64,000 bases of DNA from contig BDIU01000280.1 in assembly GCA_002118135.1 (NCBI GenBank), positions 1-64,000 of the forward strand, given 5' to 3'. Below the pieces are notes generated by a model. The model ran no database searches. It saw only the letters and a program-made list of their open reading frames with translations, and was not told where the DNA came from. Numbering within the stretch: position 1 is the first letter of the stretch; every line of letters begins with the position of its first letter. Positions 22,605 to 38,836 of the stretch are shown here, in pieces. The DNA comes from Trebouxia sp. TZW2008 (Eukaryota > Chlorophyta > Trebouxiophyceae > Trebouxiales > Trebouxiaceae). Both the position numbers and the translations under genes were made by a program.

Positions 22605-23146
22605 GGGAAGCAAGCTGCCTTGTGTTGTTGCTTAAGGAGTAGCAAAATGCTCAGTGTCTGATGCACAAAGGGGCCTGGAGACTTAGATGGTGCGATAGCG
22701 CATACACCACTTCAGTGCAGACCACAGTGCTTGAACTCTGTGCAGTCAGTGGGCGGCCAAGCGCTTCTACCGTGACACAGTCGCGTTAATGTGACCGCAA
22801 TGCAAAAGTCTGCGGGATCCGCAAGGTTTGCTCGAGGTTGAACAAGCACGTTGAACGCGCAGCAAGCTTCTGCACGCTACGATGCACGCATACACAAGCT
22901 GAAGACTTTCATGAGTCAAGCTCGGTCAAAGTGTTCGAAAAACCGGCATTTCTCGCCTTGCCTATTCTCGAAGCGCAATTGCATCGCCTGCAGACATTGT
23001 TGCATAACGAGCAGGATTTTTTGTCGCAACGGAGGTTGCGCTGGAAGGGCTGGGTGTACAATCGCACCACCACTACAGATCGCATGCACGACAACGTAAA
23101 CAGCTTGGCTGCAATCACAAAGCAGTGCTGATCCCAGGAGCCAGTC
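22605..23146. promoter_or_regulatory. Divergent promoter region
   Basis: The only DNA between the start codons of the Asterix gene (-) and the MutL gene (+) is 542 bp. Both must be controlled from here, so a bidirectional promoter is likely. The part from about 22760 to 23000 is richer in CpG than the introns around it. I see no clear TATA box. Confidence 0.5.
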
Positions 23147-26100
23147 ATGATCAAAGCAATTGACAAAGGCGTCGTACATCGTATCTGCTCTGGTCAAGTC
23201 ATCTTGGACCTAGCTACCGCTGTGAAGGAGATTGTCGAAAACGCCCTGGATGCCGGAGCAACCACCATTGAGGCACGAGACGGTCATTTACCGTACATGC
23301 AATCTTGACAATGATCTTTGTAGCCCTTAAAAGTATCATGCTCGTTACAGGTTCGGCTCAAAGAGTGTGGCAGCGAGCTGATAGAAGTTGCAGATAATGG
23401 AAGTGGTGTTGAGCCAGACAACTATCAGAAGCTTACTCTCAAGTACCACACCTCAAAGCTGCAGCACTTTTCTGACCTTCAGGTACCCCTGTAGATGGCA
23501 GTCTAGACACTCCCATGATCAACTCTGCAAGCTTCCAGCATCTGTATGTATGCGCCATACTGCACAAATGCTTTTTGCCCATGTGACCTCTGAGTCTCAA
23601 ATGCGCTTGACCACATGAGACAGACCAGTCCCACTCTGCAGTTGCAGCCTTTCTGTCTAGTCTATTTGTGACTGTAATGTCGTGTAAAGCTGAGTGCCAA
23701 AGTGCCCTTGCAGGATGTCAGCACCTTTGGCTTCAGGGGCGAAGCACTAAGCTCTCTCTGTGCACTGGCCTCCATCACCATCACCACGCGCACTGCCAAC
23801 ACCAGCCCTGCTCAGCGGCTAGTGTACGACCACACTGGCGCAATGGCTGCCTCAAGTCCCACTGCACGCGCTGTGGGAACCACCGTGGCAGTCAAGGATT
23901 TGTTTAAGACCCTTCCTGTGCGCCATAAGGTGCACAAAGGTGCTGCAGACCTCTGCAACATGACAAGCTCATGCTTTGTTGATTACATGCTTTTTGGGCG
24001 CAGTCTTCGTCAACCTCATGCTGTCCTGAAATGCTGCTGGTGTGCATGATTAATGGTCACACTGATGCTGTTGGGTTTGGGTTGTTTTCCTGGCACAGCA
24101 CACTTTACTCTGCCATGGCATCAGTGCCGCTTGAATGTAGACTGCGTCACTGCATGTGATCATGTGCCCAGTAGATGGTATGCATACCGTATGCACAGAC
24201 AGACGCTGCAGCACCTGAGCCTTGAAGACACTGGTTTGACCCTTGCCTAGGTCACGTGTTTAGCAGGCAAAAGAGCATGGCACGTCTGCATTCCATGTCC
24301 ATAGCTGCATTACGCACCTATGTGTTTGCAGGAGTTCATGAGGCATATCAAGAGGGAGTATGCAAAGCTTGTGACAGTCCTGCAAGCATATGCCCTGATC
24401 TCAACAGGCGTGCGCATGATCTGCACCAATCAGGTCAGTACTGATGGTCAGTAATAGAACTCCATGAGCTCCAAAGGCTGAGCCCCAACTTTCACAACGC
24501 TTAGCTAGTGGGCTGTGCCCACTGGGTCGACCTGTCCATGCAACACATGCAACTGAGCCACACAGTGGCGTGTGACGCTTGCTTGACTGTGTCAGCAACT
24601 TGTGTCACTGAGCAATGTGTTCAATTCCTGTTGATGCAGGTAGGCACGGCAGCACGGAGCACAGTGTTGTCCAGCGCTGGTGGCAAGAGCCTGAAGGACA
24701 ACATTGTGAATGTGTTTGGCTCCAGATTGGCTGACGGCCTCACACCCGTCCTTGCTGAAGCTGAATCTGGATGCAGCCTTGTTGGGTAAGCGGCAGCTCT
24801 GGCATGCATTTAACATATGTGCACTTCCAGCAACACTGCCATATATGTTTGACTCCAGACTGGCTGATGGCCTCACACCTCTGACTGCTGAATATGGATA
24901 CAGCCTTGTCGGGTAAGACATCTCTGGCATGCATTGAGTCTTGTCACATCGTCATGCAAGCACACCTTCTTTCAAGCTTGTCAGGCACAACACAAGTCTG
25001 AATGTATCGCCTGTTGTGAGCATGATCTCGCCGCATGCTGTGCCACAGTGATGGTTTAGGTGCATCCAAGGTTTAGGGCTTGCTACATAGGTTTGAGGGT
25101 GCAAAGCTTTGAGTGCAAACCCTAGATGTCTTAGTGATCATTATGTTTGCATACCCAGGACTTATGCTAGGTTTAAGTAGCATAGGTGCTGATATGTCAG
25201 CTGGCTAGGCTGAGTCATTACCTGGTGTATCGCAGGTTCGTGTCTAGAGCAGGAACAGGCAGCAGAGGTGGGGGTGACCGCCAGTTCTGCTACGTCAATG
25301 GTCGCCCTGTAGATCTGCCCAAGGCGAGCTATGCTGTCGCCGTCACCGTTTATGAACTTGCTTTGCTGATCCAGCTAGGCATTTACAAGCATTCAAATGC
25401 CTTCTAGCAATATCTGCAAAGCAACGTTGTGCTGCTGCAAATGCGTCCTTGACTCACTCAATTATCTGTATGCAGTTGCCCATAGTTCAGAGTGCAAGCA
25501 TCCTATTCCACCATAATTGCAAAGTGAAAATGGCATAAGTCTTGTTTCAAGGGTAGATGCAGACCCCAGGTTCTAGTGAAATTTGATCTTTAGCATCAAG
25601 TGTACCCTGTGTTTAGGACCCTCATTCAGCAATGGTCCTACGCAGGTTGTGAAAGTGGCCAATGAGGCTTTCCGGTCTTTGGGGAGCGCAGCTGCTGCAG
25701 CCAACAGGCCCTGCCTTGTGCTGGACATCCAGACTCCAAAACATAGGTACAGATTTTTTAACATCCCCGCCTTCCCTGATGGGGGAGCCATCCAAATCTG
25801 CTGCCGTGCGCAGGTTGCCCTCACAAAAGTGTCTCAATATCAATGCATCACTAGTATAGCCCACTCAAAGTGTCATGCCACCCCCATAAAATCGTGCTCA
25901 TAATGGGAGCAACTTCCAGATTTCAGAGCCTCTGCAGACCCCTGAACATATACCCTGTCCAATATTTCAGCACTGACTCTGCTGCAGCTATGTTGTGAAA
26001 GTTGTATGTGATAAGAGAAGGTACCATGCTTAGAAACGAGTGGCTTGTGTTTGCAGCTATGATGTCAATGTCACGCCTGACAAGAGGAAGGTGTTTCTGC

Positions 26101-29100
26101 ATCATGAGACCCAGGTGCTGCAGACATTGCAGGAGGTAAACACAAGCTAGCTTTCCAAGCTCCTTGTGTATTCCCGTCTGACCGTGTCAAATCCTTGCTT
26201 CTATGCATAGTATGCACATTCATGGCTCAGCTGCGGTGTACTTTAAAGTCTGCAAAAAGAGGTGTCTTGAATATCAGAAACAGAGAAAAGTCTATGCCGT
26301 TAGGCGTCATAACGGGAGCTTTCGCCTAAAGAGGCAGCATGTGAATCTGAAAGCTAGTATATAAGCAGATGCATGCAGCAGTGTGGACTGAGCCTTCGCT
26401 GCATGTTGCAGCATGCCGTGACGGCTGAAGAGAATCTGCTAACACAAGTAAAACAAGCATGGCGCAAACGCTCAGCACCACACATAGTGTCTTTGTGATG
26501 CAGAGTTTAACTGGTTCATCAAATCACTTGGAGCAGGGCAATAAGACACTTTGCATCATTGAATCATCATACAAAATACTCAATTCCAATATGTAACATA
26601 CAATACATGGTGCTTGAGAATATCAATCACTGAGATGCAGTGCAAATTCAGAAACACGCTGTTCGTTGCTGCCGATGAGTGACACGCAATACGTAAGTGT
26701 GCTGAGGCATCAGTCATTCAGAATCAGAGTATGGGGATTCACTGCATTGCAGGCTCTGCAGCAACTGTGGGAGTCAGCTAGGTTTACCTACCAGGTCAAC
26801 AAACCTACTGCCCAAGTCAACTCTCACAGAGCAGCTCAGACTCCGGCCTCAAGACTCAAGAGCTCAACTGCTGAGTCTGAGCCAGAGGCTGAGAGTGACA
26901 GCGATATTGATGGAGAGGAAGAGCAAGGCAATCAGCAAATGCCGCTGCCTGGATCCAGTCAAGTTGTGACAAGGCATGGGCACCGCTCTACTGTGTCAGC
27001 TTTAGGCGTAAGGTGAGTCACTTCCCCTAGCGGAGAAGCCACCCAAAATACACACAGCCGCAGGGGCCATCTACACAATGGCCTCATTTCTAGGAAATCA
27101 CAAGTTTAGCGCACACAAATTGCCCTGCAATCTCTAACAAAATTGCGCACATCATGTGGGCTACCCCCCTCAATTTTTAGAGCCCCTGTAGAGCACTGTA
27201 AAATAGCAACGTACCATGTCAATTGTGCTAAATTTTCTGTTTTTGACAGCTTGCCTTGTAAGACAGGCAACAACATGCTTGTGTCAGGAAGTACGGTGAC
27301 TGTTTTCTACATTGACTGCTTGGCTACCAAGGGGACTGTCCTGATATCAAATGCACCTGGCTGAGAGGTGCCATTGCAGTCAGAACACAGTGGCAGATTT
27401 GAATTGATTTGCTTTAAGAATGTCCTTACATTGAGTGTCCTTAGACAGTGACATGACTGTAGCAGGACCTCCTGTTTCCACAATATTGGGACCACTCAAG
27501 TGAGTGATGCGTTTATGAGCCTGCATTGATATCTGCCCTCATGGTTCTGACCTTATCTGCAGAACTGAGTTCTAGAGCTAACAACAGGCTAATGAGCATT
27601 TCATTGTGGGCCATTCAAGCCTGCATCTGGTTTGGGTTGGCCGCAGCCATCCATGGCAACTCAGTGCTAGCCATCTCCTAATGTCCTTCTGTTTCGTACT
27701 AATGCACGAATGCAACTGCAGGCCTGCCCCAAAACCTTTCTTAGCCTTCTCTCAGCCCTCAGCAGCTTCTGCCGTTGAGCCCAGTTCTGCCACACAGCCG
27801 CGCCAATCCCTGTTGTCTTCTTTTGTATCCAAATCCACTCCGCAGCTTACCAATACAGTAGACAGCTCCCAGCATTCTATGACAGCAACACCGGATAGTC
27901 AGCAGCGGCCTGGACAGACATCACTTGTACGCTGTACTGTTGAATTCACAGACAGGCAGGCGGTGCCTGAAGCTGTGCAAGAGACAAATGCTACTCAAGA
28001 AGTGGACAACTCACAGCTTTCATCATCATTACAGGCTGTGGCAGCTACTCAGGCAGTAGACGGTCAGCAGTGGGCTGAGCAATCACAAATGAGACCTGGT
28101 GCTCAGTCAATGGATCTTACGCCTGCTGGGTATGTGTATGTCTGCCTGCCTGCTCCTGCTTGCCTGCTGTCTGTGCGTTACGTCTTCTATAGCCTGTCTG
28201 TCTGCTACCTGCTTGCCTCAGATTCACGCGTCTGTCTAGCTGCCTGCTTGTCCATGTGCAGGCATAACGTTTCACTGCTGGTCATCCATTTGGATCAGTA
28301 TGCAGGCTTCTGGTCAACACAGAAGCCTGCACACTGGCAGGCTTTGATTGACAGGAGCAGACACTTAGAACATGCATGCCATGAAGTCTAATCGCACACC
28401 TAGCTCGACAACAGTTACGTCACATAAATCTATACAGCGCCATTTTGTACCTGCTCAGCTCAGGATGTGGTTGACACCGTTCACTCACCTCCCTTGACTC
28501 TTTCTCCTGCTTACATGCAGGGCAGGTGATATCATGCGGCATCAGGACCCTACTCCAGCAGATGAATATCAAGTTCAATTGCAAGGTGAGCTGACCTGCT
28601 CAGCAACTGCTGTTTCAGCAGAATGCATGCCCATTGGTGAAGCTTTCACACTACATGCAAGCATTTCTGCAGTGAATCACCATACTTTGCATTTCAGGGA
28701 GCGATACTGTATCATACTTGCGTATTGGCTATTGCATATTGACTCCAGCGTGATGCGTAATCCACAGTTCGCACTGCATCTCAGCGTCTCAATTTTCATA
28801 CCCTGAAATACTGCGTACTACGCATTGCATATTGAGTATTACGCATGGTGATTCACTGGAAATACTGCCTGATTACTTTATGCTTGCTGCAGGTGCAGCT
28901 GCACAACCCATGACTGCTGAAGAAGAGGAGATGCACATGAATGCATCAGCTTCACAGGTGCACCCGTGACCCTCTGGTTTGATTGACCTACACTGCACAT
29001 GCCAGCATCAGTATGCTAGTGCACAGTTGAAAAGCAAGCAAATTGTTGCTGCTGATATTGTCCAGCATACTTTTGCAGATCAGCATAACTCAACCAGTGC

Positions 29101-31284
29101 CATGCAGGATGTGCCCAAAGTATGTACAATGCCAGGCTCATGCTCAATTTATGCTCATGCATGAATTACTCATCAACACTGTGCATTAGCGTCCCACGAA
29201 TGCAGCGTTTAAAGAACTTGAAAACAATACAGATAGCACATTACATGTGCTTCAAAATTGACTTTGCAGGAAGAAGAGTTGCAGCGCATGCCAGAGATGA
29301 CTCAAGAGCCTGCAGAGAGCAATGAGCAACAGCTGCAGTTTGACCTGCTGGCCTTGAGAGCAAACCTCAAAAGACGACGTGAAGCAGCAGCAGCATCAAC
29401 ACAGATGGCCACACAGGGTCGCAGCAAGAGAGCATGCTTTGAAGCTGCATCATTGCAGGTCAGCCAAGTGTTGTTGTGCAATTGAGCCTAGCTGTATGTA
29501 GGCTCTTTGTCACTGAATCGCAGCATATGCCATGGCATATGCATGCACCCCCCTTGCACAGCCCTACCTGCTGATGAGCGCTCGAGTGATATGCACAACT
29601 GACTCAGGGATTCTTCTCACAAGCATGCCTAGCGCTTTGAGCACAGCTGTCTGCAGACAAAAGGCATGTACCAGGTAGGGCACAATCCCTATTTGATTGC
29701 TTCGTGCCAATCACACAATCAGTAGCACAGCGCTTATCTGCAAGAAGATACATCAATCTGCCATGTAAGCATTAATCTTTTGTGCACCCAATGCTCCTTG
29801 CCATCTTGGCTGACTTGTCCAGCCCACCAACAATACCTGTCAGGGCTGACCAGAAATGTTTGATCAACCCTGACAGGTATTGCTGGTGGGCTGAAAATCG
29901 TCACCATGCCAGCATTGGTTGCCATTGCCAATGTGTCTATTTGCATCATGGGGTGAGTACACTGCATTTCTTAGTGGCTGATGCTTCTGACGCAGGGAAC
30001 CAATTCACAGAGTGCTGATGATGACGCCTCCGCAGCTCAAGAGCTCGACAGAGTGTTCAACCAAGCAGACTTTCCCCGCATGCACATCATCGGCCAGTTC
30101 AATCTGGGTTTCATTGTTGCGCGCCTCGGCCAGGACTTGTTCATTATCGATCAGCACGCGTCAGACGAGAAGTACAACTTCGAGCGACTGGCGTCGACCA
30201 CCACTCTGAACAAGCAACCGCTGCTACTGCCGCAAACGCTGGACCTGTCTCCCGGAGAGAGCGTCACCGTCAGAGAACATCTTGACGTCTTCGCGCAGAA
30301 CGGGTTTGACATTCAGCAGCAGGCGAATGGCCAGCTGGCGTTGGCAGCTGTTCCCTTCAGCAAGAACACAACCTTTGGCAGAGATGATGTGTTGGAGCTG
30401 ATAGGCATTCTAGGCGGTCACGGTGATCATCAGGGGCAAATGTCAATGAGCGCCTTCCCCTCTGCAGCCACCATGCATCGCCCTTCAAGGTGTGTGCCTT
30501 TCTGCCAAGCTTGACGCGTGCTCTGGTAAATGCGCGCATCTGCTGCCAATGTTGAATTGCCAAGGATTGAATCAGATTGGCCAAATGAAAGCCCGTCAAA
30601 CTGCTGACATGAACGTCCGACCATGAGGCACTTGACTGTTTTGCAAAAATTGCACCAAGATATGTACACTATAAGCTGTAGGACTGCATGTGACGTACTG
30701 CTATGCCTCTTGTCTGCAAAAGCAGCTCCTATCCAGCCTGTAGGTTGCTCAGATAATGCCAACAGCAGGTGGCACGACGTACCATGCATCTCCTTACCCA
30801 CGATGCTGCAGCAGCAGTGAGTTCCTGTGCATAACCATGCAGATCCCAGGCTGCTTCTGCTTGTAGAGCTTCCTGTAATCATGCTTAATAGAACACCAAG
30901 ACAACAAGAAAAGTCATTAGGCGTCATAACGAGAGCCTCTTTCTAAAGAGGCACCCCAGGAACCATGCCGTCTGGCAAAGGTTGTTTAGTTTCTGTTGTT
31001 TCCATTCACTGGTCATTGCCGTGAGTGAGCAATGCGTCAGCATTGTATTGTGCCTGCCAGCAGATTGCTTTCTGATATGTTCTTGCCCTTCATTCAGATT
31101 TATGCTTGCGTTCAGGGTGAGAGCTATGTTGGCCATGCGAGCGTGCCGCAGTTCAATCATGATTGGAAAGGCATTAGACATGAAGACCATGGCCATGATT
31201 GTGTCCCATCTTGGGGGACTTGAAAGCCCTTGGAATTGCCCACATGGACGACCCACAATGAGACACCTGACTGTTTTGCAATGA
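23147..31284 (+). CDS. PMS1: PMS1/PMS2-type MutL DNA mismatch repair protein
   Basis: The fifteen exons are 23147-23272, 23351-23482, 23714-23929, 24332-24433, 24640-24785, 25236-25323, 25646-25746, 26057-26135, 26753-27012, 27722-28129, 28521-28585, 28893-28957, 29270-29458, 29996-30489 and 31116-31284. They are in phase, giving about 879 residues. The N-terminal GHKL ATPase shows [20 protein letters not shown] and [11 protein letters not shown] disordered acidic linker follows. The C-terminal half has [14 protein letters not shown], the metal-binding endonuclease motif [21 protein letters not shown] and CPHGRPT, all typical of the nicking subunit of MutL-alpha (the plant PMS1, animal PMS2 type). 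It acts in the nucleus with MLH1. Introns 1 (GAG|GCACGA) and 6 (AAG|GCGAGC) appear to use GC donors. The exons at 28521-28957 are less certain, and a 12-nt exon at 29109-29120 cannot be excluded. Confidence 0.9.
24786..24940 (+). repeat. Echo of MutL exon 5 and its donor site
   Basis: Just after exon 5 (ending [17 protein letters not shown]...), the segment 24848-24916 repeats the exon end ([15 protein letters not shown]...) with the same GG|GTAAG donor and the same intron start (CTCTGGCATGCATT). This is a tandem duplication across the exon-intron junction, about 130 bp apart. Confidence 0.9.
28670..28858. mobile_element. MITE-like element with 14-bp terminal inverted repeats
   Basis: CAGTGAATCACCAT at 28670-28683 is exactly complementary to 28845-28858, and the similarity continues inward with gaps (TTTCAGGG / CCCTGAAA). 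The total is 189 bp, in a MutL intron. No open frame and no clear target duplication is seen, so this is a non-autonomous element or simple foldback. Confidence 0.5.
29820..29893. repeat. 26-bp inverted repeat with about 22-nt loop
   Basis: CAGCCCACCAACAATACCTG... (29820-29845) pairs with 29868-29893 with one mismatch. It lies in the intron before the large C-terminal MutL exon and resembles the other short foldbacks in this window. Confidence 0.8.
30525..30655 (+). repeat. Degenerate echo of the last MutL exon, upstream copy
   Basis: The stretch resembles the last exon (31116-31284), including the GAATTGCC...GACCATGAGGCACTTGACTGTTTTGCAA end, but has no open frame matching the protein. It sits within the last intron, before the real exon. 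Confidence 0.65.
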
Positions 31285-31289
31285 TATGG

Positions 31290-31610
31290 ATTGCAAGCAT
31301 GCTGTGATTCTGGCATCATTGTAAGGGCACTGGACATGAAATTATGGCAGCAATTGTGTCCCATCTTGGGGGACTTGGAAGCCCTTGGAATTGCCGGCAT
31401 GGACGACCAACCACGAGGCACCTGACCGTGTTGCAGTGATGAGCGTTGCAAGCGTGTTGTGATTCAATCACAAATTGGAAGGACACTGGACATCAGTATT
31501 GTGACAATGATTGTGACCCATCTTGAGGGCCTTGAAAGCCCCTAGAATTGCCCGTGTTGTCGAGCCACAATGGCGCACCCGACTGTTTTGCAATGACACG
31601 TACTGCATCA
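31290..31610 (+). repeat. Two tandem echoes of the last MutL exon after the stop codon
   Basis: The exon end from GGCATTAGACATGAA to TTTTGCAATGA is repeated at about 31320-31440 and 31465-31595, with phrases such as GTGTCCCATCTTGGGGGACT and GACCGTGTTGCAGTGA. The period is about 150 bp. Both copies have lost parts of the coding frame and lie in the 3' flank. Confidence 0.85.
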
Positions 31611-32048
31611 TTACTTGTACAGTGATCTTGCTGACTGCATCTCCAGGGGCATTAAGCAACTGGCGTGGTCAAGGGTAGGGTAGATGGGCATGTAATAATA
31701 TTGGAAAATGTATGAGGCACCCACAACTTTCAGTTTCAACAGTACTGTTTTGGTAATGCCGAACACTGTCAACATCAACGATTTGTCTCTCTGTCTTATG
31801 CAGTTGGGGTGACGGTGCAGTGACAGTGCAACTAGCAGCACTGGTCACTTCTACTGCTGGTAATTGCGGGAAGCCACACTAGCTAACAAGCTGGGAATGG
31901 CTGCTGAGAATGAGCACACACACAACAGCAACGAACAGCGCATCACTGTCCACAAAGCTGCAAACTAATATGCAGCCTGTGTTGCAACACTAAGCACATA
32001 CTCACAAAGACGTAGCGGCCAGTGTCAAACAGCGAACAGCAGCACAAA
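31611..32048. other. Convergent spacer between MutL and porphobilinogen deaminase genes
   Basis: No gene seen. It holds the 3' ends of two converging genes. Confidence 0.5.
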
Positions 32049-37254
<5,206 letters not shown>

Positions 37255-37555
37255 GGTTGCAAGCGCTCAAGAAGCCAAGCGTTGATGGCGTCGATCGCCG
37301 CACAAGTTGTCGGAACAAAGTCTAGGGGTCTGCCGAGATGGCCATTGACTAAAATCAGATAAGATCCACTTGTCAAACCCTGTTACGCTGTAACTTGCAC
37401 TGACAACCGTAACAAGCTGCATCGCAAAGCACAGCACGCTGACGGACAGGTCCCTTGCTCTTGCGCATGAAATGTCGTGTTGAAGCAAAACAGCCGCATG
37501 CGTGCACTCCGACATTTCATGTTTGAGTAACTTGCGTGAGAATGGAGGTCAAGGT

Positions 37556-37925
37556 TCACCTGCTTGACGGCTTGACTGGTCGCCTTCTGCCAGAGTTGAC
37601 ATAGCGTGAAGACTCTCGGTACAGCGTTGCGGAGCTGAACTGCAACTTCAAATCGGCACTGCAATTGACATGTTTCCATAAATTGCGTGGCCAAAACGAC
37701 CTATGCATATTTGCAACGCTAGACGGCAAGTTTGAAGCTCACCCCAAAGTGTTTAGCAAGAACCCGCGTCGAAAGTCGAGCCAAGACTCCTATCGCAGTT
37801 GTCTCAGGCACAGTGCTCGAGCACGGGGTTGACGGTCCAGACGGTCTCTCAAGTTTGTGCCGGCCTCCATCGAGCTGACAAAAGGCGACTGCTGGGTCAG
37901 CAGAGCTGGTACTGATAGTGTTCAT
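37556..37925 (-). CDS. Small hypothetical protein
   Basis: On the minus strand an ATG at 37925 opens 61 codons (MNTISTSSADPAVAFCQLDG start, GVLARLSTRVLAKHFG end), closed by a good donor GGG|GTGAGC at 37742. The region is GC-rich like the real exons. The next acceptor in phase at 37640 leads to FSSATLYRESSRYVNSG and a TGA at 37556, giving about 88 residues. A second acceptor at 37659 would instead give CRFEVAVQLRNAVPRVF and continue past 37560. I recognise no family. It lies directly upstream of the deaminase gene on the same strand, so it could also be an alternative 5' part of that transcript. Confidence 0.35.
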
Positions 37926-38836
37926 TCCATGGCTTGTGCGCCAGGGTCTCTGTGCGCATCCAAAGACTTTCTTGTGTGATCTGAACTTGCTGAGCAAGCC
38001 TCACGCAGCAGGTTTGTGGATGTGTGCGGAGACATTGCATTGTATCATAGAGAGGCGCACTCATGATCACATGCAGCATGAAGATGTGCATGGTGCGACT
38101 TCGTCTAAAAAGGTGCAAGGGGCACCTGTATGAGGTAGCTGGAATGCACTTCCTAGGGTCTACTCCATTGTGCAGCTTGACTTGCAGCAGAAACGGCTAT
38201 GAGTTCAGAGCATCTGGCCACGGTGCAATTTTGCACAGTATGGCAATATGCACAAGATTTGCAGAGGATGGCGTTAGGCACAAGATTTGCCAAAAGTCTG
38301 CAAATCTTGTGCCTACACGTGATCGTGACATAGCTGATTCTGCTGTTGGCACGGGAAAAGTGCCTTACGATGTGGCAGCTAAAAAGGCTGTTTGAGATGC
38401 CTTGACAGCATTGAAATTGCAATGACAGTAAATTCAACCCTAACTGCACGCATTTGCTGCGCGCTTTAGCCAAGCTTGCACTTGCATGCTTCAGTAAACA
38501 CATTGGAAGTTTTACTTGATCAGTCATGCAAGGACATTCATCTGCACCGGTCGCACAAGTATGCAGCCCCCTACACCATCGCAACACAGAAGCAACTTTC
38601 TCGACTCTGGTAGCCCAACAAGAAAGTCAACAAATCATGGAAGTGAGTCATGCTGGTCAGCCATCGAGGCAGTTACTCTCGATACCCAACGCGCTGCGAA
38701 AGCTCTCCGAACGGGTTGTACCTTATTGGGATGTTCAATAAACATATAACATGAGCGCGGCGCGGCCGCCGAGGCGGCACAGCCAATCCTGCTCGCAAAG
38801 CATGCATATGTGCCGGTGATCGCTTGTTAGCACGTC
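37926..38836. other. Spacer before the SET gene
   Basis: No firm gene. An open frame at 38526-38741 (+, 71 codons, ending ALRKLSERVVPYWDVQ) looks moderately coding and is followed by TTCAATAAACA, but no partner exon or family is recognised. CpG rises from about 38750 toward the SET gene start. Confidence 0.35.
38275..38315. repeat. 16-bp perfect inverted repeat, 9-nt loop
   Basis: TAGGCACAAGATTTGC at 38275-38290 is complementary to 38300-38315. A third partial copy (CACAAGATTTGC) is at 38251. It lies in the spacer between the small hypothetical gene and the SET gene. Confidence 0.85.

Noticed and set aside
27606..27721. Upstream part of the open frame containing MutL exon 10
   Set aside because: An acceptor at 27721 fits phase and family better. 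The earlier codons are intron read-through.
30924..31451. 175-codon minus-strand frame opposite the last MutL exon
   Set aside because: It is a shadow of the conserved MutL exon and its echoes on the plus strand.
37255..37318. Deaminase start further upstream at a TTG in the long open frame
   Set aside because: That frame does not match exon 2 in phase. The ATG at 37254 does.
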